A DNA stretch of 64,000 nucleotides from JAODBJ01 sp963782465 (GCA_963782465.1 CAWAJR010000001.1:372001-436000); one strand, 5' to 3'. Numbered from the stretch's first letter, positions 44,508-53,162 are shown. A program made the numbers and translations. The notes: generated by a model from the sequence alone, not told the origin.

Positions 44508-44960
44508 TCAGTCTTCGAAGAAGTCACACACCCTCCAGGCGCCGCGCTCGTGGACCATCGTGGCGCGATACGTCGTGCGGGAACCATCGGAACTGGTGAC
44601 GCGGTACTCGACCCTGCGCTTCGCGCCGAACGGCGAGAACGACCAGACCGAGTAGCGGTGCAGGCTCCGGGCGAACGGCGCGATCGCGGCCGGGAACGAC
44701 GCGGCGGGAGTCGATGCCTGCTCCGACCGGCAGAGCATGTTGTAGGCGGCCGCGTTGTCGCCGTGTTTCACGGCCGCGAGGTAGTCGTTCATCGCGTTCA
44801 CGGGCGGCCGGATCGCGATCACGGCCCAGACGACGATGACGGTGATCAGCGCGAAGAGTGCGAGCAGCGTGCCGAGCAGCACCCACAGCCAGCGGTAGCT
44901 CCGCCGGAGCGGTACGCGCGGCGGCTCCCACGCGATCCCCGCGCCGGCCGAAGCCGTCAA
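44508..44960 (-). CDS. Small membrane-anchored protein (DUF4878/NTF2-like lumen domain)
   Basis: 150 residues. One N-terminal membrane helix (about 24-51: WVLLGTLLALFALITVIVVWAVIAI), then an extracytoplasmic alpha+beta domain with NAMNDYLAAVKHGDNAAAYNMLC, the layout of DUF4878/NTF2-like secreted domains in actinobacteria. Two Cys (in NMLC and VCDF) may form a disulfide. Function unknown. It starts five bases after the end of the thioesterase-like gene, probably one transcript. Confidence 0.72.
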   Translation of the reverse strand: MTASAGAGIAWEPPRVPLRRSYRWLWVLLGTLLALFALITVIVVWAVIAIRPPVNAMNDYLAAVKHGDNAAAYNMLCRSEQASTPAASFPAAIAPFARSLHRYSVWSFSPFGAKRRVEYRVTSSDGSRTTYRATMVHERGAWRVCDFFED

Positions 44961-44965
44961 CGCCG

Positions 44966-45346
44966 TCAGCCGTTCGCGCGCTCGAGGAACCGGTTGCGTT
45001 TCACCACGACGCGGGTGATGCGACCGACCGCGACCAGTCCGTGCGCGTCGGTGACCGACACGCGGAACACCAGCCGGCGTCCTTCGATGCTCTCGAGCAC
45101 GACGTCGGCCGTGACCTTCGCGCCGATCGGTGACGGCGCGAGGTGCGTCAGTTGCACTTCGGAGCCGACGGTGGTGAGCCCCGGTGCGAGCGCGTCGGCG
45201 ACCGCCTCGACCGTCGCCTCCTCAGCGAGGGCGACGACGCGCGGCGTGCCGAGCACAGGCACGTCGCCACTCTTCAACGCGAGCGCGGTGTCGCCCTCTT
45301 CGACCGAAAGCGTGACCGAACCGCCGAGACCGGGCGTCAGCGCCAT
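44966..45346 (-). CDS. Hot-dog thioesterase (FlK/PaaI-like)
   Basis: 126 residues from ATG 45346. Single hot-dog domain: DTALALKSGDVPVLGTPRVVALAEEATVEAV (long helix with Glu) and GSEVQLTHLAPSPIGAKVTADVVLESIEGRRLVFRVSVTDAHGLVAVGRITRVVV. The order Thr-...-Glu-...-His is that of fluoroacetyl-CoA thioesterase FlK and related acyl-CoA thioesterases. It would hydrolyse a small acyl-CoA; substrate unknown. Divergent from tldD by 52 bases. Confidence 0.8.
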   Translation of the reverse strand: MALTPGLGGSVTLSVEEGDTALALKSGDVPVLGTPRVVALAEEATVEAVADALAPGLTTVGSEVQLTHLAPSPIGAKVTADVVLESIEGRRLVFRVSVTDAHGLVAVGRITRVVVKRNRFLERANG

Positions 45347-45398
45347 GGGCTTACCATAGGCAGTCACCCCGGCTCCCGGCACTTCCGACGAGGCGCGA

Positions 45399-46787
45399 AT
45401 GCTTGACCAAGACGTTCTCGAACGCACGTTGCAGCACGCGTTGCGCCACGGCGGCGACTTCGCAGAGGTCTTTGCCGAAGACCGGCACACGTCGAGTGCC
45501 CGGCTCGACGACGGGAAGGTCGAGGAGATGGTCTCGGGGCGCGACCGGGGCGCCGGCATCCGCGTGGTTCGCGGCGACACCACCGGCTTCGCGCACACCG
45601 CCGACCTCTCCGAAACCGGCCTGCGCAGTGCCGCCGAGGCGGCCGCCGCCGCGGCCCGTGGCGGCAACGGCAACCCGGCCGGCGTCGCGCTCTCCCGGGT
45701 CGACACCGACCGACCGCACGACGTGGCCGTCCTGCCGGAAACGGTCGCCAAGGGCCGCAAGGTCGAGTTGCTCGCCCGGGCCGACGCGGCGGCGCGGGCC
45801 GAAGGCAGCGCCATCACATCGGTTACCGCCTCCTACGCCGACTCCCGGCGCCGGATCCTCGTGGCCAACTCCGACGGCCTCCTCGCCGGCGACGACCAGG
45901 TCCGGACCCGGTTCATGGTGCAGGCGGTCGCCACGGGCGACACCGGGATGCAGACCGGGTTCGAGGCGCCGGGCCGCACCATCGGCTTCGAGATGTTCGA
46001 CGAGTTCAAACCCGAAGACATCGGCCGTGAAGCCGCCCGCCGCGCCACCACGCTGCTCGACGCGGTGCCCGCGCCGTCGGGCCGGATGCCCGTCGTCCTC
46101 AAACGGGGTGCCGGCGGCGTGCTCTTCCACGAGGCGTGCGGCCACGGCCTCGAAGCCGACCTCGTGAAGAAGGACGCGTCGGTGTTCGCGGGCCGGGTCG
46201 GCACCCAGGTCGCGTCGCCGCTGGTCACCCTGGTCGACGACGGCACCTACGCCCGCGAGTGGGGCACCTACGCCATCGACGACGAAGGCATGCCGGCCCG
46301 GCGCAACGTGCTGATCGACAACGGCGTGCTCACCGACTACATGTGGGACCTCGTCCGCGCCCGCAAGGAGAACCGCGGGAGCAGCGGGAACGGCCGCCGC
46401 GAGACCTACCAGCACTTGCCGATGGTGCGCATGACCAACACGTTCCTGCTCCCGGGCGAGTCCGACCCCGCCGAGCTGGTCCGCGACGTCGACTACGGCA
46501 TCTACTGCGTACAGCTCGGCGGCGGCCAGGTGAACACCGCGACCGGCGACTTCGTGTTCGGTGTCACCGAGGCCTATCTGATCGAGAAGGGCCAGATCAC
46601 CGCACCGATCCGGGCCGCGCAGCTCATCGGCAACGGGCCCGAGGTGCTGCAGATGGTCGACGCGGTCGCCAACGACTTCGACACGTGGGCCGGCACCTGC
46701 GGCAAGAGCGGCCAGGGCGTGCCGGTGTCGTCGGGCCAGCCGACGATGAGGATCCGCGAGATGACCGTCGGCGGGACTGCGGCATGA
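45399..46787 (+). CDS. tldD: TldD-type metalloprotease subunit
   Basis: 462 residues. Catalytic subunit of the TldD/TldE zinc protease that opens or trims peptides, e.g. RiPP leaders and antitoxins. Seen: zinc motif HEACGHGLEADLVKKD (HExxxH), GRVGTQVASPLVTLVDDGT, ARRNVLIDNGVLTDYMWD, and MVRMTNTFLLPGE, plus NTATGDFVFGVTEAYLIEKG near the end. Its stop overlaps the pmbA start (ATGA). No peptide precursor gene is recognisable in the window. Confidence 0.94.
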   Translation: MLDQDVLERTLQHALRHGGDFAEVFAEDRHTSSARLDDGKVEEMVSGRDRGAGIRVVRGDTTGFAHTADLSETGLRSAAEAAAAAARGGNGNPAGVALSRVDTDRPHDVAVLPETVAKGRKVELLARADAAARAEGSAITSVTASYADSRRRILVANSDGLLAGDDQVRTRFMVQAVATGDTGMQTGFEAPGRTIGFEMFDEFKPEDIGREAARRATTLLDAVPAPSGRMPVVLKRGAGGVLFHEACGHGLEADLVKKDASVFAGRVGTQVASPLVTLVDDGTYAREWGTYAIDDEGMPARRNVLIDNGVLTDYMWDLVRARKENRGSSGNGRRETYQHLPMVRMTNTFLLPGESDPAELVRDVDYGIYCVQLGGGQVNTATGDFVFGVTEAYLIEKGQITAPIRAAQLIGNGPEVLQMVDAVANDFDTWAGTCGKSGQGVPVSSGQPTMRIREMTVGGTAA

Positions 46788-48148
46788 CCGACCGGCACGA
46801 CGACCTGCTCGCCATCGCCCGCCGGGCCGCCGCCGCGGCGGCCGGCGGCGAACAGCTCGAGGCGTACGTCGTGCGCACCCGAGAAACCGAGGTCGAGGTG
46901 TTCGGCGGCGAGGTCGAGTCGCTGTCGGTCGCGGGCATCGAAGGTGTCGGCATCCGGATCGTGTCGGACCATCGCCAGGGGTACGCGTGGGCCGGGTCGC
47001 TCGATCCCGACGTCGTCGCCGAAACCATCGGCGAGGCACGCGACAACGCGAGCTTCGGCGAACCCGACGAGTGGTACGGCCTGGCCACCACCGCCGACGC
47101 GGAAGCGGTCACGCCGCCGGCGCTCGACCTCTGGGACGAGTCGCTCGCGGGTGTCAGCACCGACGAGAAGGTGCGCATCGCGCTCGAGCTCGACGCCGCG
47201 ACCCGCGCCGCCGATCCACGCGTCCGCGGGGTGGAGTCGGCGGGTTACGGCGACGGGATGGTCGAGACCGCGATCGCGAACTCGAACGGCGTCGAGTCGC
47301 TCGCCCGCCGCACCGTCGCGTCGGCGTACGCGGTCGCGATGGCCGGCGACAACGACGAGACCCAGACGGGTTCGGGCATCACGGCGGGCCGGTCGGTCTC
47401 GGCCCTCGATCTCGACATGGTCACGCACGACGCGGTGTTCCGAGCCTGCCGGTTGCTCGGCGCGAAGCAGGCCAAGAGCCGCCGCATCCCGGTGCTGCTC
47501 GACCCGCTCGTCACCCGATCGCTGCTCGGGGTACTGAGCAGCGCGCTCAACGGCGAGTCGGCCTTGAAAGGCCGTTCGCTCTTCACCGGTCGTGAAGGCG
47601 AAGCGGTCGCCGCACCGTTCGTGCATCTCGTCGACGACCCCACCGACCCGCGTGCGCTGGGCGCGTCGACCCACGACGCCGAAGGCGTACCGACGCGCCG
47701 CAACGGTCTGGTCCTCGACGGTGTCCTCAAGGGGTTCCTGCAGAACGTGTACACCGGCCGGCGGACCGGGCTCGGCACGACCGGGAGCGCAGTACGCGGC
47801 GGGTTCAAGTCGACGCCCGGCGTCGGCGTGCGCGCGATGCGGCTCGAACCGGGGCCGAAGACCCCCGAAGAATGCTTCGCGGTGTTCCCCGAAGCGCTCT
47901 ACGTGCAGTCGGTGAGCGGCTTGCACTCGGGCACCAACCCGATCAGCGGCGATTTCTCCGTCGGTGCCGAGGGCCTCATGGTGCGAGGCGGCGCGTTTGC
48001 CGAGCCCGTCCGCGAGGTCACGATCGCGTCGACGTTGCAGCGCATGTTGCTCGACATCGTCGAGGTCGGTTCCGACCTCACCTTCCTGCCCGGCAGTGCC
48101 GCCGGGATGACCCTGCTCCTCGGCGAAATGACGATGAGCGGCAGCTGA
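46784..48148 (+). CDS. pmbA: TldE/PmbA-type metalloprotease partner subunit
   Basis: 454 residues from ATG 46784. Second subunit of the TldD/E protease; lacks the HExxxH motif and forms the chamber with TldD. Seen: EVEVFGGEVESLSVAGIEGVGIRIVSDHRQGYAWAGSL, SRRIPVLLDPLVTRSLLGVLSSALNGE, HLVDDPTDPRALGASTHDAEGVPTRRNGLVLDGVLKGFLQNVYTGRR, and SGTNPISGDFSVGAEGLMV. The two genes overlap and are expressed together. An ABC exporter follows after a 240-base gap with palindrome copy B2. Confidence 0.94.
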   Translation: MTDRHDDLLAIARRAAAAAAGGEQLEAYVVRTRETEVEVFGGEVESLSVAGIEGVGIRIVSDHRQGYAWAGSLDPDVVAETIGEARDNASFGEPDEWYGLATTADAEAVTPPALDLWDESLAGVSTDEKVRIALELDAATRAADPRVRGVESAGYGDGMVETAIANSNGVESLARRTVASAYAVAMAGDNDETQTGSGITAGRSVSALDLDMVTHDAVFRACRLLGAKQAKSRRIPVLLDPLVTRSLLGVLSSALNGESALKGRSLFTGREGEAVAAPFVHLVDDPTDPRALGASTHDAEGVPTRRNGLVLDGVLKGFLQNVYTGRRTGLGTTGSAVRGGFKSTPGVGVRAMRLEPGPKTPEECFAVFPEALYVQSVSGLHSGTNPISGDFSVGAEGLMVRGGAFAEPVREVTIASTLQRMLLDIVEVGSDLTFLPGSAAGMTLLLGEMTMSGS

Positions 48149-48176
48149 CACCGGGCCGCGGTCCCCGCGCCTGCCC

Positions 48177-48222
48177 GGTTGTGTCGTTTGTACCCCCGTA
48201 CGGGGGCATAAGCGTCACAACC
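48177..48222. repeat. Imperfect palindrome, family B, copy 2
   Basis: Arms GGTTGTG...ACCCCCGT and ACGGGGG...CACAACC around the centre CCGTACGG; four mismatches, two of them G-U wobbles in RNA. Related to the 54-bp palindrome at 4266 by the core GTACCCCCGTACGGGGG. It is 29 bases after the pmbA stop and could end that transcript. Confidence 0.82.
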
Positions 48223-48388
48223 TGAGGCCGTGATCGCTCGTCGCCGGTACGGGCCCGTCGGAGTTCGTGGGTGTCGAGCGATGAGTTCGGTAGCGCTTCG
48301 AGGTCTGACTCCTCGACGCGCGGATTTCTTTCGCCGTACTCGACAAACAGGTCACAGGATGTCCACTTTAGGGGTCGACAATCGCACC

Positions 48389-49423
48389 ATGAACCACATC
48401 GACGCACGCCCATCGATCGCCATCAGCGCCGAGCACCTCATCCGCGACTTCGACGGGGTGCGCGCCGTCGACGACGTCGACCTCGAGATTCCTCGGGGCG
48501 AGATCTACGGCTTCCTCGGACCGAACGGGGCCGGGAAGTCGACGACGGTGCGGGTGCTGTGCACCCTGCTGTCGCCGAGCGGTGGCCGAGCGGTCGTCGC
48601 CGGCCACGACGTCGCAACCAGACCGGAACGGGTCCGGCTCCGGATCGGGGTCGCACTCCAAGAGGCGGCGCTCGACCCCAAACAAACCGGGATCGAACTG
48701 CTGCGCCTGCAGGGCCGCCTCTACGGCCTCACCCGCGCCGAGATCGACGACCGCCTCGTGGAGCTCGGGCGCCTCATCGACATCGGCGACGCGCTCGGCC
48801 GTCGCATCGGCACGTACTCGGGTGGCATGAAGCGGCGGCTCGACCTCGCCGCCGCGCTCGTGCACAACCCGGAGGTGTTGTTCCTCGACGAGCCGACGAC
48901 CGGCCTCGACCCGGTGAGCCGGGCGCGCATGTGGGAGGAGGTCAGGCGGCTCAACGACGCGTTGCGCATGACCATCTTCCTCACGACGCAGTACCTCGAA
49001 GAGGCCGACGAGCTCGCCGACCGCGTCGGCATCATCAACGACGGCCGGCTCGTGGCCGAGGGCGCTCCCGACACGCTGAAGCGCAACGTCGGCAACGACG
49101 TCATCGTCGCCCGCGTCGACGGCCACGCCGAGGCGGCGTGCCGCGCGGTCGAGCGCGTCGCCGGCGTGATCGGCGTCGAGACCCGGGGCAACGAGATGAC
49201 GGTGACCGCGACCGACGGCGCGGCGACGATCGGTGCGGTCGCGGTTGCGCTCGACACCGTTGCGCCCGTCCGTCACCTGACGTTGCGCACCCCGACCCTC
49301 GACGACGTGTTCCTCGAACTGACCGGCAACCACATACAGGCCGACGAGTCGGTCGACGGCGAAGCGGACCACGACGAAGACCACGACGAAGACCACGACG
49401 AACTGGTGGAGGTTGGACGATGA
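48389..49423 (+). CDS. ABC transporter ATP-binding protein (DrrA-like)
   Basis: 344 residues from ATG 48389 (ATG 48359 is an alternative). Walker A GFLGPNGAGKSTTVRVLC, Q-loop, signature YSGGMKRRLDLAAALVHNPEVLFLDEPTTGLDP (signature plus Walker B), H-loop LTTQYLEEADELADR, and a DrrA-type C-terminal domain ending GNDVIVARV and LTLRTPTLDDVFLELTGN. The tail carries three 12-nt direct repeats that encode DHDE units (HDEDHDEDHDE), unusual for the family and possibly metal-binding. Stop overlaps the permease start (ATGA). Confidence 0.93.
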   Translation: MNHIDARPSIAISAEHLIRDFDGVRAVDDVDLEIPRGEIYGFLGPNGAGKSTTVRVLCTLLSPSGGRAVVAGHDVATRPERVRLRIGVALQEAALDPKQTGIELLRLQGRLYGLTRAEIDDRLVELGRLIDIGDALGRRIGTYSGGMKRRLDLAAALVHNPEVLFLDEPTTGLDPVSRARMWEEVRRLNDALRMTIFLTTQYLEEADELADRVGIINDGRLVAEGAPDTLKRNVGNDVIVARVDGHAEAACRAVERVAGVIGVETRGNEMTVTATDGAATIGAVAVALDTVAPVRHLTLRTPTLDDVFLELTGNHIQADESVDGEADHDEDHDEDHDELVEVGR

Positions 49424-50250
49424 CCGCAGCGACGCTCACCACACCCGATTTCGAACTCGAAGTCGAAGGCGCCATCTCGGCCCGCCCGTCTCCCGCACTG
49501 CGCGACGTCGTGTCGGTCGCCGGCCGCGCGCTGCGTGCGGTCCCGCGGGAGGTCGAGACGGTCATCCCGCCGATCTTCATCGCGCTGTTCTTCTTCATCG
49601 TGAACATCGGGACGTTGCAGCACATCACCGAAAGCAACATTCACGGCTTCGACATCAAGGCGTTCATGTTGCCGACGGCGATCCTCATCGGCGTCACCGG
49701 TGTCTCTCGCGCCGGTGCGCTCGTCCTCGACATCCAGAACGGGTACTTCGACCGGCTGTTGCTCACGCCGGTGCGGCGCCTCGCGATCCTCGTCGGGCAC
49801 ATGGTCGCCGATGTCGCCGTCGCCGCCGCGCTCACCATCCCGATCCTGGTGCTCGCGCTGGTCCTCGGTGTGCACATCGCGTCGGGGCCGGCCGGCGTCG
49901 TGGTGTTCGTCCTCATGGCCGGCGTGTGGAGCCTCGCGTTCGCCGGTTTCGGGTACGCGATCGCGTTGAAGACCGGGAACCCGGCTGCGGTGAGCTCGAG
50001 CTTCCTCCTGTTCTTCCCGTTCCTGTTCATGACGTCGTCGTACGTGCCGCGGGCGCAGCTCACGGGATGGTTGAACACGATCGCCGCCTGGAACCCGGTC
50101 ACCTACGTGCTCGAAGGCCAGCGGTCACTCGTCACCCAGGGCTGGCAGTGGGACTCGCTGGCCAAGGCGGCGATCGCGATCGCGGTCGTCGGTACCGTGA
50201 GCATGTCGATGTGCCTTGCCGCCCTCCGCGGCCGCGTCCGCCGCGGCTGA
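49420..50250 (+). CDS. ABC-2 type permease (DrrB-like)
   Basis: 276 residues, six predicted membrane helices. ABC-2 permease with PPIFIALFFFIVNIGTLQ, the motif GYFDRLLLTPVRRLAILVGHMVADV (ABC-2 coupling region), LVLALVLGVHI and MTSSYVPRAQLTGWLNTIAAWNPVTYVLEGQRSL at the C-terminal half, the typical NP-Y region. With the overlapping ATPase it forms an efflux system for a lipophilic drug or lipid. Direction outward is inferred from family. The family A palindrome lies six bases after its stop. Confidence 0.93.
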   Translation: MTAATLTTPDFELEVEGAISARPSPALRDVVSVAGRALRAVPREVETVIPPIFIALFFFIVNIGTLQHITESNIHGFDIKAFMLPTAILIGVTGVSRAGALVLDIQNGYFDRLLLTPVRRLAILVGHMVADVAVAAALTIPILVLALVLGVHIASGPAGVVVFVLMAGVWSLAFAGFGYAIALKTGNPAAVSSSFLLFFPFLFMTSSYVPRAQLTGWLNTIAAWNPVTYVLEGQRSLVTQGWQWDSLAKAAIAIAVVGTVSMSMCLAALRGRVRRG

Positions 50251-50256
50251 CCACAG

Positions 50257-50293
50257 GCGTCGATAGCTATCGCTATGCGATAGCTATCGACGC
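50257..50293. repeat. Palindromic repeat, family A, copy 3
   Basis: Same arms as copies 1 and 2 with loop TAT (inverted orientation). Preceded by CACAG, as copy 2 is followed by CTGTG. It contains the TAG stop and Arg-Arg codons of the minus-strand gene at 50284-50610. Confidence 0.95.
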
Positions 50294-50610
50294 ACGTGGG
50301 CAAGGCGACGGTTGAGTTCGTCGACGCCGTAGGCACCGCCGGCCTCGACGAGGCTGCGCACGGGCACGCGCGCGCCGTCGGTGAGGACCAAGGTCGCCGT
50401 CGCGGGGCGGATGCTGGAGAGCGTCCCCGATGTCTCGGTGGTGACGAAGCGATCGGCGTCGTCGAGCGAGACCACCTTGACCGCCTGCGGGAAGTTGCGG
50501 ATCTCGATGCCCTCGCTCGTGATCCGCAACGTGCTGAGCCGCACGAACAGGTGCGAGACGGCGAACGCGGCTGCGATGAGGATGAGGGGAAGGAACAGCA
50601 ACCAGAACAC
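50284..50610 (-). CDS. Small membrane protein with bacterial PH-like domain
   Basis: 108 residues from GTG 50610. One N-terminal membrane helix (MFWLLFLPLILIAAAFAVSHLF) then a short beta-rich part LRITSEGIEIRNFPQAVKVVSLDDADRFV..., resembling bPH-type domains that follow a helix in actinobacterial membrane proteins. Its last three residues VRR and the stop come from the palindrome. Seven bases from the HAD gene, same strand, so likely cotranscribed. Function not known. Confidence 0.62.
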   Translation of the reverse strand: MFWLLFLPLILIAAAFAVSHLFVRLSTLRITSEGIEIRNFPQAVKVVSLDDADRFVTTETSGTLSSIRPATATLVLTDGARVPVRSLVEAGGAYGVDELNRRLAHVRR

Positions 50611-50617
50611 GTACGGC

Positions 50618-51349
50618 CTACGCGGGCGCGGCGACGCCGCGGCGTTCGAGCACGGCGTCGAGTTCAGCCAGCGCTTGCCAGGGATCGTCGCCGAAGTGCA
50701 CCGCTTCCATCCCGAACTCGATCGCGGCGGCGACGTTCTGGCGGTTGTCGTCGACGAACACGGCTTCGTGCGGCTCCATCTTCATGCGTTCGCATGCGAG
50801 CGCGTAGATCTCGCGGTCGGGTTTGCGCATCCCGACGTGGCTCGAATCGACGACGTACTCGAACAGCTCGTCGATCGGGAAGGTCGAGCGCCAGTGCTCA
50901 CCGAACTCTTTGATGTTGTTGGTGAGCAGCCCGAGGCGCAGGCCGCGGGCCTGCAGCTCGCGGATCTTGTGCACCACCATCCAGTGGACCCCGGGTGAAC
51001 TGCTGCGCATGAACCGGCCGTACGCGTCGAGGTCGATCGGTTTGCCGAGCACGGTCGGGGCCTTCTCGGTGATGCGCTCGAAGTACGCGGCGAAGTCGAT
51101 GATGCCCTTCTCGAGCAGGTGCCAGTCGGGTTCGTCGACGACTTCGCCGGAACTTTCGACGCTGTCGGGGTCGCCGGTGATCGAGTCGGCGACGGCGCGG
51201 CCCTCGACACCCACGTAGTCGACCTCGCCGAACAACAACTGCAACAGCGACCCGCGCGGGTAGCCCTCGGCCGCTTCGAAGTCGCCGATACCGACGAAGA
51301 GCGGGCTCGAGATGACACCGCCGTAGTCGAACACCACCGTCGTGATCAC
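50618..51349 (-). CDS. HAD-IA-family hydrolase (ACAD10-like phosphatase domain)
   Basis: 243 residues. HAD motif I is VVFDYGGVI (Asp nucleophile; the usual second Asp is Gly), motif II LLTNNIKEF, motif III Lys in GMRKPDREIYALAC, motif IV EAVFVDDNRQNV. This form, with FDYGGV, is that of ACAD10 N-terminal and soluble-epoxide-hydrolase N-terminal domains, which may act as phosphatases with altered general acid. Cap region about 20-100. An APH-fold gene of the other half of ACAD10 is at 34.2-35.2 kb. Confidence 0.88.
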   Translation of the reverse strand: MITTVVFDYGGVISSPLFVGIGDFEAAEGYPRGSLLQLLFGEVDYVGVEGRAVADSITGDPDSVESSGEVVDEPDWHLLEKGIIDFAAYFERITEKAPTVLGKPIDLDAYGRFMRSSSPGVHWMVVHKIRELQARGLRLGLLTNNIKEFGEHWRSTFPIDELFEYVVDSSHVGMRKPDREIYALACERMKMEPHEAVFVDDNRQNVAAAIEFGMEAVHFGDDPWQALAELDAVLERRGVAAPA

Positions 51350-51383
51350 GAAAACCGACGATAGCCGCGGCCGATTTTTCGGG

Positions 51384-52388
51384 TCAGATGGCGTTCGTCG
51401 CCAGGAGCACGATCGTGACGAGCGCGATCGCGATGCGGTACCACCCGAAGATCGACAGGTCGTGACGCTGCAGGTAGGCGACCATCCACTTGATCGCGAT
51501 CGCGGCGGACACGAACGCGACCGCGAGGCCGATCAGCGGGTCGGCGATGCCGTAGGCGTGGACCATCAGGCTCCCGTGCTTCAGTGCCTCGTACGCGGTC
51601 GCGGCGGCGAGGGTGACGAAGCCCAGGAGGAAGCTGAACTCGACGGCGGCGGCAATGCCGAGACCGACGAACAGGGCGGCGGCGATGGTGACCAGGCTGC
51701 GGCTGGTGCCCGGCCACAACGCGAGCACTTGGGCGAGCCCGATGATGAGGGCCTGGCGCGGGGTGATGGATTCGAGCCGCCCGCCGAGGCGGCCGAGTTC
51801 GCGCAGTCGGGGCGCGAGGACCAGGAGCAACAGGCCGCCGACCAACCACGCGGCGAGGATCGGCCACGACCCGAACAGCTTGTCCTTGATCGGCTTCTCG
51901 AACACCACGCCGACGAGCGCCGAAGGTACGAACGCGATCGCGACCGCGATGAGCACCTGCCGGCCGGCATCGTCGCGGCCGAGCGCGCCGTCGATCATGG
52001 TTCGCAGCCGGTGTGTGTACAGGAACAGCACCGCGAGGATCGCGCCGGCCTGGATCGTGATGGCGTACGCGTCGGCCGCGTCCTTCGTCGACGATTTCGT
52101 GCCGACGTGGAGCAGGCGTTCGGTGACGAACAGATGACCGGTGGAACTGATCGGCAGCCACTCGGTGATGCCTTCCACCAGGCCGAGCACGATCGCCTTG
52201 CCGGCGGTGAGCTCGTTGCCCGCGGCCCGCTGCGAGGTGGTGGCGGCGACGTGGAGCGCGGCGGCACCGGCCGGGGTGACGCCCAGCACCGCGAGACCGA
52301 TCAGCGCGATCACGAAGCCGATCACGCCGGGCGTGACGAGCGAACGGGTCAGCGGCCGCCCGTCGTCGGTCTCGGGTTGTTGCAGCAC
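51384..52388 (-). CDS. uppP: Undecaprenyl-diphosphatase
   Basis: 334 residues from GTG 52388, overlapping the end of the SAF-domain gene by 40 bases. BacA-type membrane phosphatase recycling undecaprenyl-PP for peptidoglycan synthesis and giving bacitracin resistance. Seen: GLVEGITEWLPISSTGHLF (EGxTEFLPxSSTGH), ITIQAGAILAVLFLY, and QVLALWPGTSRSLVTI (PGxSRSG). It has one additional N-terminal membrane helix (LVTPGVIGFVIALIGLAVLGV) before the usual start, longer than the ~270 residues of E. coli BacA. Confidence 0.93.
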   Translation of the reverse strand: MLQQPETDDGRPLTRSLVTPGVIGFVIALIGLAVLGVTPAGAAALHVAATTSQRAAGNELTAGKAIVLGLVEGITEWLPISSTGHLFVTERLLHVGTKSSTKDAADAYAITIQAGAILAVLFLYTHRLRTMIDGALGRDDAGRQVLIAVAIAFVPSALVGVVFEKPIKDKLFGSWPILAAWLVGGLLLLVLAPRLRELGRLGGRLESITPRQALIIGLAQVLALWPGTSRSLVTIAAALFVGLGIAAAVEFSFLLGFVTLAAATAYEALKHGSLMVHAYGIADPLIGLAVAFVSAAIAIKWMVAYLQRHDLSIFGWYRIAIALVTIVLLATNAI

Positions 52389-53008
52389 GCAGCCTCCGGT
52401 GGTGCGAGGGCGAGCAGCAGCGTGCCGTTGGCGACCGCGAAGGCGATCGCGTGGGCTTCCTGCTCGGTGACGAGGAGGGTAACGCCGCGCCCGTCGAGGG
52501 CGAGGACCAGCGCGCCTTTCGCCACCGCGAGTGCACCAGTGCCCCCGCCTGCCTGCGCGATCTGCGAAGGATCGAGGCTCACGAGCACGTCGACAACCGC
52601 GCCGGGCGCCGGGCGCACCCCGTCACCGGTGAGCACGCGCACCGCTCGCGCACCGACCGGAACGAGCCCGTCGAGCCCCGATCGCCGCGCGGTGACGAGT
52701 TGGCGACGAGCGATGATCGAACCCTTCAGGGCCGGGACCGCGACGATCCGCCCGACGGCCGCGGCGCGGTCGGTGAGCGAGCCCGCGGGGACGGTCGACG
52801 CGTACATGGTGACGGTGCGCAGGTCGGAGGCGCGGACGGTTGCGCCGAGCGCAAGATCGGTTGCGGCAACAACGACCGCGCGTCGGGGGCCGAGACTGGC
52901 GGCGCGCCGGTGCAACGTCGCGAGATCGGTGGCGACGACGTTGGCGGTGACGAGCGCGACGGCGACTGCGGCCGCCCATGCGACCAGCGCGCGGGGAGAG
53001 CGACGCAC
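52349..53008 (-). CDS. SAF-domain protein, CpaB/RcpC-like
   Basis: 219 residues. N-terminal membrane helix (about 9-25: LVAWAAAVAVALVTANVVA), then a SAF domain (about 45-105: ALGATVRASDLRTVTMYASTVPAGSLTDRAAAVGRIVAVPALKGSIIARRQLVTA) and a RcpC-like region (about 120-190: VPVGARAVRVLTGDGVRPAPGAVVDVLVSLDP). This is the CpaB architecture, a Flp-pilus assembly protein of the periplasmic side, but no other pilus gene is in the window. Its end overlaps uppP. Confidence 0.78.
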   Translation of the reverse strand: MRRSPRALVAWAAAVAVALVTANVVATDLATLHRRAASLGPRRAVVVAATDLALGATVRASDLRTVTMYASTVPAGSLTDRAAAVGRIVAVPALKGSIIARRQLVTARRSGLDGLVPVGARAVRVLTGDGVRPAPGAVVDVLVSLDPSQIAQAGGGTGALAVAKGALVLALDGRGVTLLVTEQEAHAIAFAVANGTLLLALAPPEAACCNNPRPTTGGR

Positions 53009-53129
53009 GATGTACCTCTTCCGTGAGATCCGCGAAGCGCGACGAAGACAGCGACAACTCGGGGAAGAAGTGCCTGCAGGTTACCAGCGCGGGCGAGTCT
53101 CGCCGCGACCGACCTGCGCCGTGACGAGG

Positions 53130-53162
53130 GTCCAGTACGAGGTCCAGTACGAGGTTCAGTAG
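53130..53162. repeat. Short tandem repeat next to the mtnP stop
   Basis: Two tandem GTCCAGTACGAG units followed by a partial third copy (GTTCAGTAG) immediately beyond and into the 3' end of mtnP. Confidence 0.7.

Noticed and set aside
50618..51349. Ordinary DxD HAD phosphatase
   Set aside because: The second Asp of motif I is Gly, so only the ACAD10-like assignment is safe.
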